From JACCXG01 sp963836735 (GTDB lineage Bacteria; Acidobacteriota; Vicinamibacteria; Vicinamibacterales; 2-12-FULL-66-21): 64,000 bases of DNA. Shown here one piece after another: positions 48,720-58,558 of this stretch. Where the stretch lies: contig CAWIKP010000038.1 in the NCBI GenBank assembly GCA_963836735.1, positions 23,015 to 87,014 on the forward strand. Direction: 5' to 3'. Position 1 is the first letter of the stretch. The number at the start of each line of letters is the position of its first letter. The notes under the pieces are model-generated. The model did not search any database. It saw only the letters and a list, made by a program, of their open reading frames with translations, and was not told the DNA's origin. The position numbers were made by a program, and so were the translations under genes.

Positions 48720-50008
48720 TTACTGCGTCTTGGCCGGCGCCAACAGCACGCCCTGTTTGAATCGAAACTTGATGCGGCGTACGTTACCGAAGTCCTTGAC
48801 TGGGTCGCCCTCGAGAGCCACAAAACTCGCCTCGAACCCCTCATCCAGGGCGCCGATCCGTCGGTCGGGAAAGATGCTGCGGGGAGTCGTGTAGCTCCAC
48901 ATCCTGAGCAGCCCCAGATTGTCAATCACGTTGAGGCTGTGGAGGAACTCGACTTCCTTAACCGAGGTATCGTTCCCGTTGTCGCTGCCGATGGCCAGCG
49001 TCACGCCCGCCTTCAGCAGCAGTTTGAAATTGGCACTTGCCGTCTCTCGCACCTGGGTCTCGGCTTACGACCTTCGACCGGATCAAGCTCGGAACCGAGT
49101 TCAACGCCGTGGTGTCGACAACGATCTTCTTTTGCGCGGCGCGTTCCGCGTCTGCCGCCGCTATCGGACCGCCGACCGAGGGAAGATGCGCAATCTCGTC
49201 AACGCCAGCGGAGACCGCATGGTGAAAATCGGTGGCGGTAGCGACATGTGTGGAGACACGCAGACGGTTCTCATGGGCCTTGGCCACGATCCTGGCCAGC
49301 AGGGCGGGATTGAGTCCCTTCTGGCCGTTGAACGCGGGATCCATTCGGCGAGTATCGAACTCCTCCGAGAACAGCAGAATCGTCTTCACGAAGTCGGGCC
49401 GCAGCTTCAGGATGGCCGGCCAACTCGCGTCCAGATCGGCAGCCGAGTCAACGGTGAAGTAGTACTGACCCTTGAGGCTCTCCTTCGTGTAGCCCGGAAA
49501 CGCTCCCCGCGGCAGGAGCACGTCCTCGAGTAGCGGGATCGGGTGGCCACCTGAAGCCGTGATCGATCCTTGCGCAAACACCGCGTCGACACTGTCCGGC
49601 TCGCCTGCCGAAAGTCGTCGTCTCACGGCATCGCTTACCGGAGGACTACCCTGAATCTTGACGTAGAACACTCCATCGGCCAGATAACGGCCGACCGCCG
49701 TCCTCTCCTTCTCCTCAGCAGCGCTCCCTAGATTGTGATTGTGCGCCTCACCGAACGGGGGCACAACGAACGAGTCCTGCGAGGTCGACCGTTCGATCCA
49801 CTTGGGGAGGTGCCTTGAAGGTGAACCTGCCCTTGACGCTAAAGCCTGTACGCCTCTCGAAACCTTGGCCTGTAAACCACCACCCGTTGACGAGTGCCAC
49901 AGTCGATCCCGAGGGGCTCTGAGTGAAGAGCGGGGTTCGCCCGGTGCTCAACATGAGGGCGGCGAGCAAAGGAACAAGAATGCGGGGCTGGGCGCGGACG
50001 TTCACCAT
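48720..50008 (-). CDS. Secreted amidohydrolase-family protein (two frameshifts)
   Basis: Metal-dependent hydrolase, ~425 residues when joined. ATG 50008 starts a signal peptide (ILVPLLAALMLSTGRTPLF), then VALVNGWWFTGQGFERRTG as in the N-terminal beta domain. The metal-binding start of the barrel is FGEAHNHNLGS (HxH), later STHVATATDFHHAV, DEIAHLPSVGG and IGSDNGN (Asp). The C-terminal beta domain reads GALDEGFEASFVALEGDPVKDF. The frame moves by one extra base near 49770 and near 49055. The substrate is unknown; imidazolonepropionase-like or prolidase-like amidohydrolases are the nearest in style. Cargo of the island. Confidence 0.75.
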
Positions 50009-50368
50009 GTGGCAGGTCCGTTCGGCATTCGACTGGTCTCCGTGATTTGATCTATGACGTGCTGAGCTTAGCCGATCTTGGAGGCCGGGAATGGTGAAGC
50101 GTCGGTGTGGTCACCCTCCGAGGCTGTTCCGGCCTATTGCGACCAGGTGGTATGAAGTTCCTCCATCCGGCCACAGACGTCGCTGCCGCGCTGCCGCCGG
50201 CGGCGAACCCTCTTGTCATCCGCGTACTCCAATCCGACCGCGGACCACGATTCCGGCGACGCGCTCCCTGTCCGGCTGATGCGCACTTAAGGTATCGTGT
50301 CCTCCAAGTATGGAGCCGTGAGGCAGTGCCTGCGGCTTCTGCCATAGTCCCCACTTTTAGAGGCAAGC
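50009..50368. other. Gap without a recognised gene
   Basis: 360 bases between the divergent amidohydrolase and alpha/beta-hydrolase genes. Must hold both promoters; I see no good -35/-10 pair and no repeat. Confidence 0.5.
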
Positions 50369-51466
50369 ATGACTCCTTGGCCGGGCTGCGTCGCCATCGT
50401 CCTGCTGTTGCTGTTCACTCCCCTGCAGGCTCGCCAGACGACACAAGCCAACACAATCGAGACCGGTGTCATCGCCCGTGCACCCTACTACATCGAGATC
50501 CCCGCAAAGTGGAACAAGGGGTTGGTCCTCCATGCGCACGGCTACACGCCGGAGGGCAGCGAACCGCCACCGCACGATTCGGCGGTGTACAAGGCCATTC
50601 GCGACATCTTTCTGTCGCGCGGATTCGCATTCGCGGCCTCCAGCTACAGTAGGCAAGGGTGGGCGGTGAAGGAGGGAATCGAGGAGACGGAGTCGCTGCG
50701 CCGTCATTTCGTGGCGATGCACGGCCAGCCGTCCGAGACCTACATCACCGGCCACTCGATGGGCGGGCACATCACGATGGCAATCATCGAACAGCATGCC
50801 GACGCCTACCAGGGCGCGCTGCCATTGTGTGGACCGCTTGGCGCGGCGATCGACTTCCTTACCGCCGGGCCATTCGACACTCTGGTGACGTTCGAAGCGA
50901 TCTTTCCGGGAACGATTGGATCGCCGTACGAGGTGCGCGCCGGCACCGGCGACCGAATCAAGGCGGCTGTGGCCGCTCATCCCGACCGGGCGGCGCGGTT
51001 CGCGGGACACTACAATCGCACCGTCCCTCAGCTCACGGAGGCGCTGACAGAGTTCCACACCCTCGTCTCGGAGCTCAAACTTAGGGCCGGCGGCGAGCCG
51101 TTCGACAATCGCAACCGCATCTACGCCGGATTCGGCGACGATGCGGCGCTGAATCGAACCGTCAGACGTTTTGCCGCCGAGTCCAGGGCGCGGGACTGGT
51201 TGACGCGGCATGCGACCCCGACCGGACGCTTGTCCGACCCGATGCTGACGCTCCAGACCACGTCCGATGCTCTCTTTCCGGAGACCGACGTGACCGCTTA
51301 CGACGTTGCTGCCGCCCTCGCCGGCTCGTCTGACCTCTTCGTGGCGAGGTTCGTCGAGGCCGAGGGCCACTGCAATTTCACACCTGGTCAGATCGGCAAC
51401 GCCTTCGACGCGCTGCTGGCCTGGGCGCGCGACGGCAAGCGGCCGGCGCCAGGGGAGCAGAAATAG
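50369..51466 (+). CDS. Secreted alpha/beta hydrolase
   Basis: 365 residues with a signal peptide (CVAIVLLLLFTPLQARQ). GLVLHAHGYTPEG carries the oxyanion-hole HG, the nucleophile elbow is TGHSMGGHIT, and the C-terminal EAEGHCNFTP supplies the catalytic His; an Asp is expected in the TSDALFPETD segment. Fold and triad are convincing; the substrate (ester or peptide) is not predictable. The frame is intact, unlike most of its neighbours. No close family member is seen elsewhere in the window. Confidence 0.82.
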   Translation: MTPWPGCVAIVLLLLFTPLQARQTTQANTIETGVIARAPYYIEIPAKWNKGLVLHAHGYTPEGSEPPPHDSAVYKAIRDIFLSRGFAFAASSYSRQGWAVKEGIEETESLRRHFVAMHGQPSETYITGHSMGGHITMAIIEQHADAYQGALPLCGPLGAAIDFLTAGPFDTLVTFEAIFPGTIGSPYEVRAGTGDRIKAAVAAHPDRAARFAGHYNRTVPQLTEALTEFHTLVSELKLRAGGEPFDNRNRIYAGFGDDAALNRTVRRFAAESRARDWLTRHATPTGRLSDPMLTLQTTSDALFPETDVTAYDVAAALAGSSDLFVARFVEAEGHCNFTPGQIGNAFDALLAWARDGKRPAPGEQK

Positions 51467-51475
51467 CACACGCGT

Positions 51476-51561
51476 CAAAGAGCGCGAGCGGCATGTGCTC
51501 GTGCTGGCTTCGAACACGCGAAACGCCGGCCGCTACTTGGCTCACGCGCGCGGAGCGTTGA
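51476..51561 (+). pseudogene. Remnant of a RelE/ParE-type toxin (C-terminal end)
   Basis: ERHVLVLA and, one base out of frame, TWLTRAE followed by TGA match the C-terminal end of the toxin encoded at 58536 (HVLVLAVAHAKRRPLYWLTRA). The N-terminal part is gone; it begins right after the hydrolase stop. Confidence 0.55.
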
Positions 51562-51620
51562 CGAAACCGACTCATGAGCCTGACAGAGCGTCTCGAGTTG
51601 CCGCATCCACTGCATGACGC

Positions 51621-51651
51621 GGTTCCAACTGGCGCTGTTCTGGTCCACCAG
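51621..51651. repeat. 31-bp exact direct repeat, copy 1
   Basis: GGTTCCAACTGGCGC...TCCACCAG is identical over 31 bases at 58147-58177. Followed by GC-rich partial tandem repeats (CTCGGCAGGCCAGCGAGCT twice, about 51691-51770). Confidence 0.8.
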
Positions 51652-51931
51652 CCTTCGCTCGCCCCTCGCGCGAGCTTCGGCTCGGCAGGCCAGCGAGCTT
51701 CAGCCCTCGGGCGAGCTTCGGCTCGACGTCGCAGCTCCGGCTCGGCAGGCCAGCGAGCTATTGCAGGCGCTACGTCGCGTCGAACATCACGACGGCTCCT
51801 TGTCGCACAATGCAGCCATCACGTACGCCGCCAGGATGGCGAGCGATGAGTGGGCGCGTCATGCAATCTTGTTGCTCTCAGTGGCCGGCGCAGCGCGTTC
51901 GATGGAGTTCGGCCAGGCGAACCCTGCGACG

Positions 51932-52310
51932 TCAAGCCAGACGCGCCCTGAAACGCGTGAGCACGAGGAACAGCGTCTTCGGCGTCAACAGATTGAGCCG
52001 GCGCAATTCTCCGCTGACCGCGAGCACGAGGCCGAGCACCACGAACCATTTTTGACGCAGCCGGTACGCCGCCGCGGTCACTGACACGCCGGCTATGAGC
52101 AGGCCGAACGGCACGGAAAACCCAACGCGCCCAACGTTTGATCGACCCAATGCAGCGCTTGGACGAGCGTCTGATCTTGAGCGATGCCGGGCTGCGCCAG
52201 CGTCCGGAACACGGTCGGACGACGCGAACATGGTGAACGGGTCGAAACCGCCAAAGAGCGCGATCGTGGCGCCGGCGGCGCGAACGCACACCAGTAAGAT
52301 GATCGCACTA
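51932..52310 (-). pseudogene. Small membrane protein, damaged
   Basis: The frame gives TIALFGGFDPFTMFASSDRV, then ~30 residues from a wrong frame, then LLIAGVSVTAAAYRLRQKWFVVLGLVLAVSG with one or two membrane segments. The correct middle part (GIAQDQTLVQALHWVDQTLGALG) is in the neighbouring frame, so two compensating one-base changes are present. About 120 residues, unknown family. Start unclear. Confidence 0.45.
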
Positions 52311-52395
52311 ATTACGGGATCGATTCGCTTTGGCGGCCATATAGTGAGTGAAGGTCCATTCGCCGATCTCCACCCCCGCGGTCAGGCCGTCTAAA

Positions 52396-52615
52396 GGCGG
52401 CGAAGCACCGATATTTCTGCCCGTACGAAATTGCCACGGTTCTACGCAAACCTCGGCGACAACGAGACGGCCTACAAGTTGTTTCGCAAGGGAACCCACG
52501 AGCGTGCCGACTGCATGCCATGGCTGGGTGTAGAGCCGTGGCTCGACCGATTCCGCCTGGATCCCGTTACCGAACGCTCTTGCGCGATATAGGGCTGGCC
52601 CCGCTCGCGCAATAG
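52396..52615 (+). pseudogene. C-terminal remnant of a kinase-TPR protein
   Basis: KHRYFCPYEIA, LGDNETAYKLFRKGTHERADC, MPWLGVEPWLDRFR and RTLLRDIGLAPLAQ line up with the last ~65 residues of the kinase encoded at 54312-56999 (KRQYFCPYEIACVYVSLGD...). It is on the other strand and broken by at least two one-base shifts. The remainder of this second copy is absent. Confidence 0.7.
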
Positions 52616-52688
52616 CGTTGTCGTTTCCGCTCCCTTTCTGCGCTTACCCAGTTGAGCGTGCCGATTGTTCGGCCAGAAAGGGGGCGTT

Positions 52689-53781
52689 ATGCGCCAGTTT
52701 CAGGGAACAGAGTCTGTCGCGGCGGGACTCGCCATCGCGGCGTTGACGATCGCTTCACCAGTCTTCGCGACCGCTGATATACACGTCGTCCATCCGGGCG
52801 AGTCGATTCAAGCCGCCGTGGACACCGCGTCGCCAGGCGACACGATCCTGGTGACGCCTGGCACCTACCGCGAGAGTGTCCGTATCGGAACGGACGGGCT
52901 GACCTTGCGGGCCCACGGTTCCGTCACACTCAAACCCCCGAAAGTACAGCCATAGCGGGTGCTATCTGCCCGAGCACGTCGGGATTTGTGTCGTGCCTGC
53001 CGACTTCGACCCGAACACGTTTACCTATGGTGGGACCCGCGTTCGCGATGTCACCGTCAGCGGCTTCCGCGTGGTCGGGTTCGAAGGGATCGGCGTCTTC
53101 GGCTTCGGCACTCAAAATCTGACGGTGTCGCACGTGGTGGCGATCGACGACACCGGGTACGGCGTGGCGTCCTTCGAGGGGATAGGCACGACGTTCACGC
53201 GTAACGAGGCCAGCGGCAGCCATGATGCCGGGATCTACGTCGGCGACTCGCTCAACGCCAACGCCCTGGTGAAAGACAACCGCAGTTGGGGCAATGCGAT
53301 CGGGATTCTGATGCGGCACGTGCAGAACGCGATCATCTCCGGCAATGAAGTGTGGGGCAACTGTCTGGGAGTGTTCCTGCTGGCCGACGGTCAGGCCGGC
53401 GGCAGCGGCCACACTGCCGTGATGAACAACACCGTCGTCACCAACAACGACGTTTGCCCGCAGTGGGGTTACCCCGGATTCTTGCCGATTCTCGGTGGCG
53501 GCGGGATCGTTCTCACGGGCTCGCAGGACAATGCCATCTTCCAGAACGTGGTGCGGGACAATCGCGGCACCACACTCTTTTCTGGCGGCATCGTTCTGAT
53601 CGCCACGCCGAGACCGAACACCGACGGATCGCTCGATGCTTCAACGAACAACCTGGTGTTTCTGAACCGGGCGCGGGGCAACGACCCGGCCGACATCGTC
53701 GAGGATGACGCGAGCGTAGCGAATCTCATTGTTGCGAATCACTGCCGCACCTCGAAGCCCGACGGGCTATGCGGCTTCTAA
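52689..53781 (+). CDS. Secreted right-handed parallel beta-helix protein (one frameshift near 52945)
   Basis: ~363 residues. The signal peptide (GLAIAALTIASPVFATA) is followed by IHVVHPGESIQAAVDTASPGDTILVTPGTYRE, the usual entry of pectate-lyase-like/NosD-type helices. After one extra base (AAAG before TAC, ~52945) the helix goes on with repeated N-rich turns: NLTVSHVVAIDDTGYGV, NAIISGNEVWGNCLGVFL, NAIFQNVVRDNRGTTLF. Carbohydrate binding or cleavage is the family norm, but no pectate-lyase catalytic motif is evident. Good frame and codon bias within a decayed neighbourhood. Confidence 0.78.
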
Positions 53782-53823
53782 CGGCAAGTGTCCGTCGGCG
53801 GGCCCAGGGTGTCGTTCGCGTTC

Positions 53824-54044
53824 CTAGACTCCGTGGGTCCGCCGAACCTCGGCGTGTTGGACGACGCCAATCGGCGCATCCGGCTGCCACCAACCCGGCG
53901 GGACGACCTTCGGTTCCTTCGGGTCTTTTTCGTAGTGGGCGACATGATCTGCACGCCCGCTTCGTTGAAGGCGTCCTGGATATTCGCGTGCAGCGCTGTC
54001 GAAGGGGGAGACGGGGGCTCTGATAAGGGATCTTCGGTAAACAC
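53824..54044 (-). pseudogene. C-terminal remnant of an MscS-type mechanosensitive channel
   Basis: ALHANIQDAFNEAGVQIMSP and, after a one-base loss, HYEKDPKEPKVVPPGWW match the cytoplasmic C-terminal end of MscS channels. The membrane domain is missing; upstream sequence is unrelated. The rest of the 53782-54311 gap shows nothing I recognise. Confidence 0.65.
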
Positions 54045-54311
54045 CGCCAGCGGGACCGGCCTAATGCGGACTATCCTCCTTAAGCAGCCGACTGTGTCGA
54101 CGAATGACAGTCTTCATGGCGTAGTTCTCCTTGTGGGTCGCGCGGCCACTCTCGGCCGTGCGCAGCGCCTCAGATTCCAATCCCCGAGTGCAAAACGGCC
54201 CATCCCAGCCCAGTCCCGTCGGGCGGGCCGTGAGCGCGTCACTTGGGTAAGCGGAGAATCGAGGCGGGAACTACAACGGCTCCGAGCTGGTCGTCTCGTG
54301 CCAGGCGTATC

Positions 54312-56999
54312 TCAGCGGTTCGGCAGCGGCCCGTGAGTCTGTCGCGCATCCGGAGCCAGGCCGATCCGTCGTAGGAGGGTTCCATAGCGCGGATCCGAGC
54401 GGAAGAAATCAACCCAAGGCTCGACCCCGAGCCACGCCATGCAGTCGGCATGTTCGTCGGTGCCCTTGCGAAACAAGGCATATGCGGTGTCGCGGTCACC
54501 AAGGCTGACGTACACACACGCAATCTCGTACGGGCAGAAATATTGGCGCTTGGCCGCGTCCTGCACCTGATGAATCAGCGTTTCAGCCTGTTCCTTGCGA
54601 CCCGCCATCGCAAGGACCTGCGCCTGCAGCGCCAGAATGGTCAAACTCCTGTCCAACTGCGCCGCTCTGTGGACATTGGCCACAGCTTCTTCGAATCGAC
54701 CTTTCTCCGCGTAGGCGACACCCTGGAACGCCAGAGTGAACGCGGAATCCGGTTCGAACTCCAGGCCCTTTTGAGAGAGGTCGATCGCCTCGTCGTAGCG
54801 CCGCGTGAACAGCAGGAGAACGGTGCCGAAGGCGTGGGTCCGGATCGAGCGCGGATCGAGGTCCACCGCTCGTCGGACCTCCCGGACCGCCTCATCATGG
54901 CGGGCCTGAGTGCTCAAGTACGCCGCATAGTTCAAACGGGCGGTGGCAAGGGTGGAATTGAGGTCGAGTGCACGCAGGAGCTCTCTCTGCGCAGCCGGTC
55001 CGTCCCAGTCGTACACGAGATGGATGTATCCCAGCGCGGCATGGGCTTCGGCGACCGATTCATCCAGGCGCAGCGCCGTTTCAGCCGCCCGCTTTGCTTT
55101 CGGCATCGCTTCCCGCGGGTCCATGTAGAAGCCGGCGAGCTCGGTGTACGCTTGAGCGAGCCCGGCATGGGCCAACGGCATATCAGGATCCTTCGCGATG
55201 GCGACGTTGAAGTGCTGAACGGCCGTGCGTAATCCTTCCTCTGTGGTTTTGGCGGCGTGGTGACGACCCAGAAGCACCTGGCGATGTACTTCTGGATCGA
55301 CTGGCCGTACACTCATCAGGCCCGCTCGCTGCTGGAGCGTGGGATCGACGTGGCTCGTAATTGTTCGCGCCAGCTCATTCTGCAGGGCCACGACGTCACC
55401 CACCTCGCGCTCGAAACGCTGCGCCCAGAGAACTTCTCCTGTGACTCCGCGGATGAGTTTGGCAGTGATGGCTACCTTCTCGCTCCCGCGGACGACCGAA
55501 CCTTCAACGATTGCGTCGACCTGCAGTTCGCGCGCAATGGTTGCCACTGGCTTCGTCGACTTTCGGTAGTGCATCACCGACGTCGGCGAGATCACGCGTA
55601 GTCCGCCAATCCTCGCGAGGTCGAAAATGAGTTGCTCAGTCATGCCGTCCGCGAAGTATTCCTGCTCCGAGTCGCCTGACGCGTTCTCGAGCGGCAGTAC
55701 GGCAACGGCCCGAATCGGGCCCGAAGCCGCCCTCGTCGACCACCGTTCGAATCCACCCGCAAGGATCGAGACGGCAAATCCCGTGAGCGATGCGATCAGG
55801 ATGCGGGTAATCCATGTCCGCATCGGGGCTGTGTTCGAAACCTGTTTCTTGGACGGTGCGTAGGAGCGGGCCTGTCCGATCGATTCGAAGATGTCTTTCA
55901 GCTGACGGATGACGTCGGTCGCCGTTTGACATCGCTCGCTGGCGTTCTTGGCGAGACACCGCCGCACGAGATCGTCGATGGCCGGAGACAAGAGCGGCTG
56001 AAGAGACGAGAGGGAAGGGGGGTCGTGCTCGAGAATGGTGGCGCGCACGCTGGCCGCGCTGTCCCCGTCGAACGCCCGCCTTCCGGTCAGCATCTCGAAC
56101 ACGACTGCTCCGAACGAAAACAGATCGCTGCGGGCATCCACCTCGTGACCGGCGACTTGTTCGGGCGACATGTAACGGAGCGTTCCCAGAACGATGCCAT
56201 CCTTCGTAACAGGCGCATCGTCCCCGTCGGGTTGCTCGAGCCCCTTCTGGTCGGCGATGACCCGGCTCGCACCATCGCGCTCCACCTCGCCATCTGGAGG
56301 GCCCAGCGCGGCCTGCCGGAATTTCGCGAGGCCGAAATCGAGCAGCTTGGTACCACTGGCCGTCAGAATGATATTGGCGGGCTTCAAATCCCGATGAACG
56401 AGCCCGTGGCTGTGCGCGTGCTCGAGGGCGCTCGCGATCTCGAGCGAGTACGTAAGTGCCTCGTCCAACGGCAGCGGGCCATCCGCGAGTCGCGCGGCGA
56501 GCGTGCGCCCTTCGAGGTACTCCATGACCAGGAAGTCGACGTCGCCATCGCGTCCGACGTCGTACAGCGTGCAGATGTGTGGATGCGTGAGTGCAGCAGC
56601 CGCCCTCGCTTCGCGCGCGAACCGAGCACGCATCTGCTCATCGAGCCCAACGCCGAGCGGAGGAACTTTAATCGCGACCTGCCGATTGAGACGGGTGTCA
56701 GTGGCGCGAAAGACTTCACCCATGCCGCCGGCACCGAGGACGCCTTCGATGCGGTAAGGACCGAGGGCGCCGCAGGTGCCGAGATCGAAACCGTCATTGA
56801 GGAGTGGAGCGGCCGTTGCCCAGACAGACCGATCGAGCACGACCTTTGCCGCCTTGTGGCGGAGCAAGGACTGCACCTCGCACCGCAGCGATTCGTCGCC
56901 CCGACAAGCCTCGGACAGAAAGGCGTCCCGCGCGGACTCATCCTGGTCGAGCGCCAAATCAAGGATTCTGGCGACGTGCTGCCAACGCTCGGGAGTCAT
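54312..56999 (-). CDS. Transmembrane Ser/Thr protein kinase with TolB-like and TPR C-terminal region
   Basis: 895 residues from ATG 56999, which has AGAAGAGG as ribosome site. Kinase domain ~80-350: GAGGMGEVF, VAIK, HRDLKPANI, DFGLAKF and GTLRYMSPEQ are all intact, so it should be active; an insert (~GPPDGEVERDG) precedes the activation loop. One membrane span (~405-425, ITRILIASLTGFAVSIL). Outside: AVLPLENASGDSEQEYFADGMTEQLI, the FlgO/TolB-N-like domain seen in adenylate cyclase/kinase fusions, then TPRs to the C-terminus. Divergent ECF sigma gene at 57192 is the usual companion. A truncated second copy of its C-terminus is at 52396. Confidence 0.9.
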   Translation of the reverse strand: MTPERWQHVARILDLALDQDESARDAFLSEACRGDESLRCEVQSLLRHKAAKVVLDRSVWATAAPLLNDGFDLGTCGALGPYRIEGVLGAGGMGEVFRATDTRLNRQVAIKVPPLGVGLDEQMRARFAREARAAAALTHPHICTLYDVGRDGDVDFLVMEYLEGRTLAARLADGPLPLDEALTYSLEIASALEHAHSHGLVHRDLKPANIILTASGTKLLDFGLAKFRQAALGPPDGEVERDGASRVIADQKGLEQPDGDDAPVTKDGIVLGTLRYMSPEQVAGHEVDARSDLFSFGAVVFEMLTGRRAFDGDSAASVRATILEHDPPSLSSLQPLLSPAIDDLVRRCLAKNASERCQTATDVIRQLKDIFESIGQARSYAPSKKQVSNTAPMRTWITRILIASLTGFAVSILAGGFERWSTRAASGPIRAVAVLPLENASGDSEQEYFADGMTEQLIFDLARIGGLRVISPTSVMHYRKSTKPVATIARELQVDAIVEGSVVRGSEKVAITAKLIRGVTGEVLWAQRFEREVGDVVALQNELARTITSHVDPTLQQRAGLMSVRPVDPEVHRQVLLGRHHAAKTTEEGLRTAVQHFNVAIAKDPDMPLAHAGLAQAYTELAGFYMDPREAMPKAKRAAETALRLDESVAEAHAALGYIHLVYDWDGPAAQRELLRALDLNSTLATARLNYAAYLSTQARHDEAVREVRRAVDLDPRSIRTHAFGTVLLLFTRRYDEAIDLSQKGLEFEPDSAFTLAFQGVAYAEKGRFEEAVANVHRAAQLDRSLTILALQAQVLAMAGRKEQAETLIHQVQDAAKRQYFCPYEIACVYVSLGDRDTAYALFRKGTDEHADCMAWLGVEPWVDFFRSDPRYGTLLRRIGLAPDARQTHGPLPNR

Positions 57000-57179
57000 G
57001 GTGACCTCTTCTCTCGCCAACCAGAGTGGGGCGATGTTGGCTCCGCACTTCGGTCCATGTGCCCGGAGGCGGAAGCTTACACGCACGTCGGAAGGGGTGC
57101 AAGAAGGTTGGACGCGGAGGAACGGCCCGCTGTTGAGCCGTTGTGATGCTAAGGCCGATGATGGTGGACAGGTCTAGGC

Positions 57180-57185
57180 TACACT
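57180..57185 (+). promoter_or_regulatory. -10-like box TACACT before the ECF sigma gene
   Basis: TACACT, six bases before GTG 57192. The same hexamer with the same six-base spacing precedes the antitoxin gene at 58310. Confidence 0.4.
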
Positions 57186-57191
57186 GTTGGA

Positions 57192-57794
57192 GTGACGCGG
57201 CTCGATTCCGCCGACATCACGGGCTTGCTGAAGGCGTGGGGTCAGGGGGACCAGGACGCGCTGAAGCAGCTCACGCCGTTGGTCTACGCTCAGCTGCGGG
57301 CGCAGGCACGACGGTACATGCGTCACGAGCGTTCGGGCGCGACGCTGCAAAGCACGGGGCTCGTTCATGAGGTCTACCTGCGTCTGATCAACGGCCCGGG
57401 CGTCGACTGCCGCGACCGCGCACACTTCTTCGCGCTGTCGGCACAGCTCATGCGCCGCATCCTCGTCGATGCCGCCCGTGCACGGGCGGCGTCCAAGCGG
57501 GGCGGCAGGGCCCTGCGGGTCGAGCACGCGTCTGCAGTTGACATGGATCAGATTCCAACCGCCGACTCGGATGCGGCGTCGTCGCTCTGCGCACTCGATG
57601 ACGCCCTTGAGAGCCTTAACCGGCTCGATCCACGCCGCGCAAAGGTGATCGAACTGCGGTTCTTTGGAGGGCTGGGCGTCGACGAGACTGCTGAGGTGCT
57701 TCAGGTCTCGGCGCAGACCGTGATGCGGGACTGGAGGTTGGCAAGAGCGTGGCTCGCGCGCGAGCTTAGCGGTGATCGCGCATCGCACGCCTGA
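57192..57794 (+). CDS. ECF-type sigma factor (TIGR02999-like)
   Basis: 200 residues. DITGLLKAWGQGDQDALKQLTPLVYAQLRAQARRYMRHER, LVHEVYLRLI and ILVDAARARAASKRGG match the sigma family that typically sits beside Ser/Thr kinases in acidobacteria and planctomycetes; region 4 is LDPRRAKVIELRFFGGLGVDETAEVLQVSAQTVMRDW. GTG 57192 is the start; no Shine-Dalgarno. Divergent from the kinase gene, whose phosphorylation signal may control it. Confidence 0.9.
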   Translation: MTRLDSADITGLLKAWGQGDQDALKQLTPLVYAQLRAQARRYMRHERSGATLQSTGLVHEVYLRLINGPGVDCRDRAHFFALSAQLMRRILVDAARARAASKRGGRALRVEHASAVDMDQIPTADSDAASSLCALDDALESLNRLDPRRAKVIELRFFGGLGVDETAEVLQVSAQTVMRDWRLARAWLARELSGDRASHA

Positions 57795-58297
57795 CATCCC
57801 CCCGACACTTGGAACCGTCGCATCAGCGAGCCCTCGCTTACTCGCCCGCAGACCATCGCCTTGGTTCGTTTGGGTCGCGCGGTTCGCGATTTGCCGACAG
57901 ACATTGACGACTTTTTGACCGCGACTCGTGAGCCGGTGATCTGATCGGCCGACGTCGAAAGGAGAATCCTCGAACGTTCTATGCGAATCGAACTCCACGT
58001 TCGATCGCGGAAGTCTCTCTCCGAGCTACATGAAGCCGTTCGATGTGTTTGCGAATGGGGGAAAACTGGAGATTGGCTCACCAGGCTGGATTCGAACTAG
58101 GCGGCGGTCCGAAGCGCGTCCACGTGGCGCAACCAGCTGATCATTGGGTTCCAACTGGCGCTGTTCTGGTCCACCAGAATGATTCCTGTGTGACGCCGCA
58201 AAGTTCCCCGACAGTCCCAGGGTGGAGCTCTCATCGACAAAAGCGGTACCGGCTGCGATGAGCCGGGCTCAGCCGACGATGGGCTCCACGGCGGTGC
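57795..58297. other. Gap without a recognised gene
   Basis: About 500 bases. It contains the second 31-bp repeat copy (58147-58177) and, at about 58072-58104 on the minus strand, TTCGAATCCAGCC, which resembles a tRNA T-arm but does not fold into a full tRNA. Confidence 0.5.
58147..58177. repeat. 31-bp exact direct repeat, copy 2
   Basis: Identical to 51621-51651, same orientation, 6.5 kb apart; flanks are unrelated. Confidence 0.8.
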
Positions 58298-58303
58298 TAC
58301 ACT
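58298..58303 (+). promoter_or_regulatory. -10-like box TACACT before the antitoxin gene
   Basis: TACACT, six bases before ATG 58310; no -35 box seen. Confidence 0.4.
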
Positions 58304-58309
58304 GACACT

Positions 58310-58558
58310 ATGTCGACGGACGAGCTGCTTGCCGAGGTCCTTCGCCTCGATCGCGTTGACCGCGCTCGTGTGGCGGAGGAACTGCTTTCCAGCCTTGAGG
58401 AGCCGGACGACGAAGTCGCCGCTGCATGGGCGACTGAGTTGGAACGGCGCTCACGGGAGGTCGCAGAAGGGCGCGTTCAGCCGACCAGCTGGTCGACCGC
58501 ACGAACCGAGATCCTGAAGGAGCTCGAGCAGCGGCGTGCGTCTCGAACTCCATCCTGA
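58310..58558 (+). CDS. Antitoxin, addiction-module component family
   Basis: 82 residues, MSTDELLAEVLRLDRVDRARVAEELLSSLEE...AWATELERRSREVAEGRV, the short helical antitoxin of the putative addiction module component family (TIGR02574-like). It binds and neutralises the RelE/ParE toxin encoded by the overlapping next gene and probably represses the pair. Starts six bases after a TACACT box, without a ribosome site. Confidence 0.85.
   Translation: MSTDELLAEVLRLDRVDRARVAEELLSSLEEPDDEVAAAWATELERRSREVAEGRVQPTSWSTARTEILKELEQRRASRTPS

Noticed and set aside
53788..54336. 182-residue plus-strand frame
   Set aside because: The minus strand holds a clear MscS C-terminus in the same place; the plus frame has no motif.
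58072..58104. tRNA gene on the minus strand
   Set aside because: Only a T-arm-like string and an acceptor-like end are present; no anticodon or D-arm can be folded.
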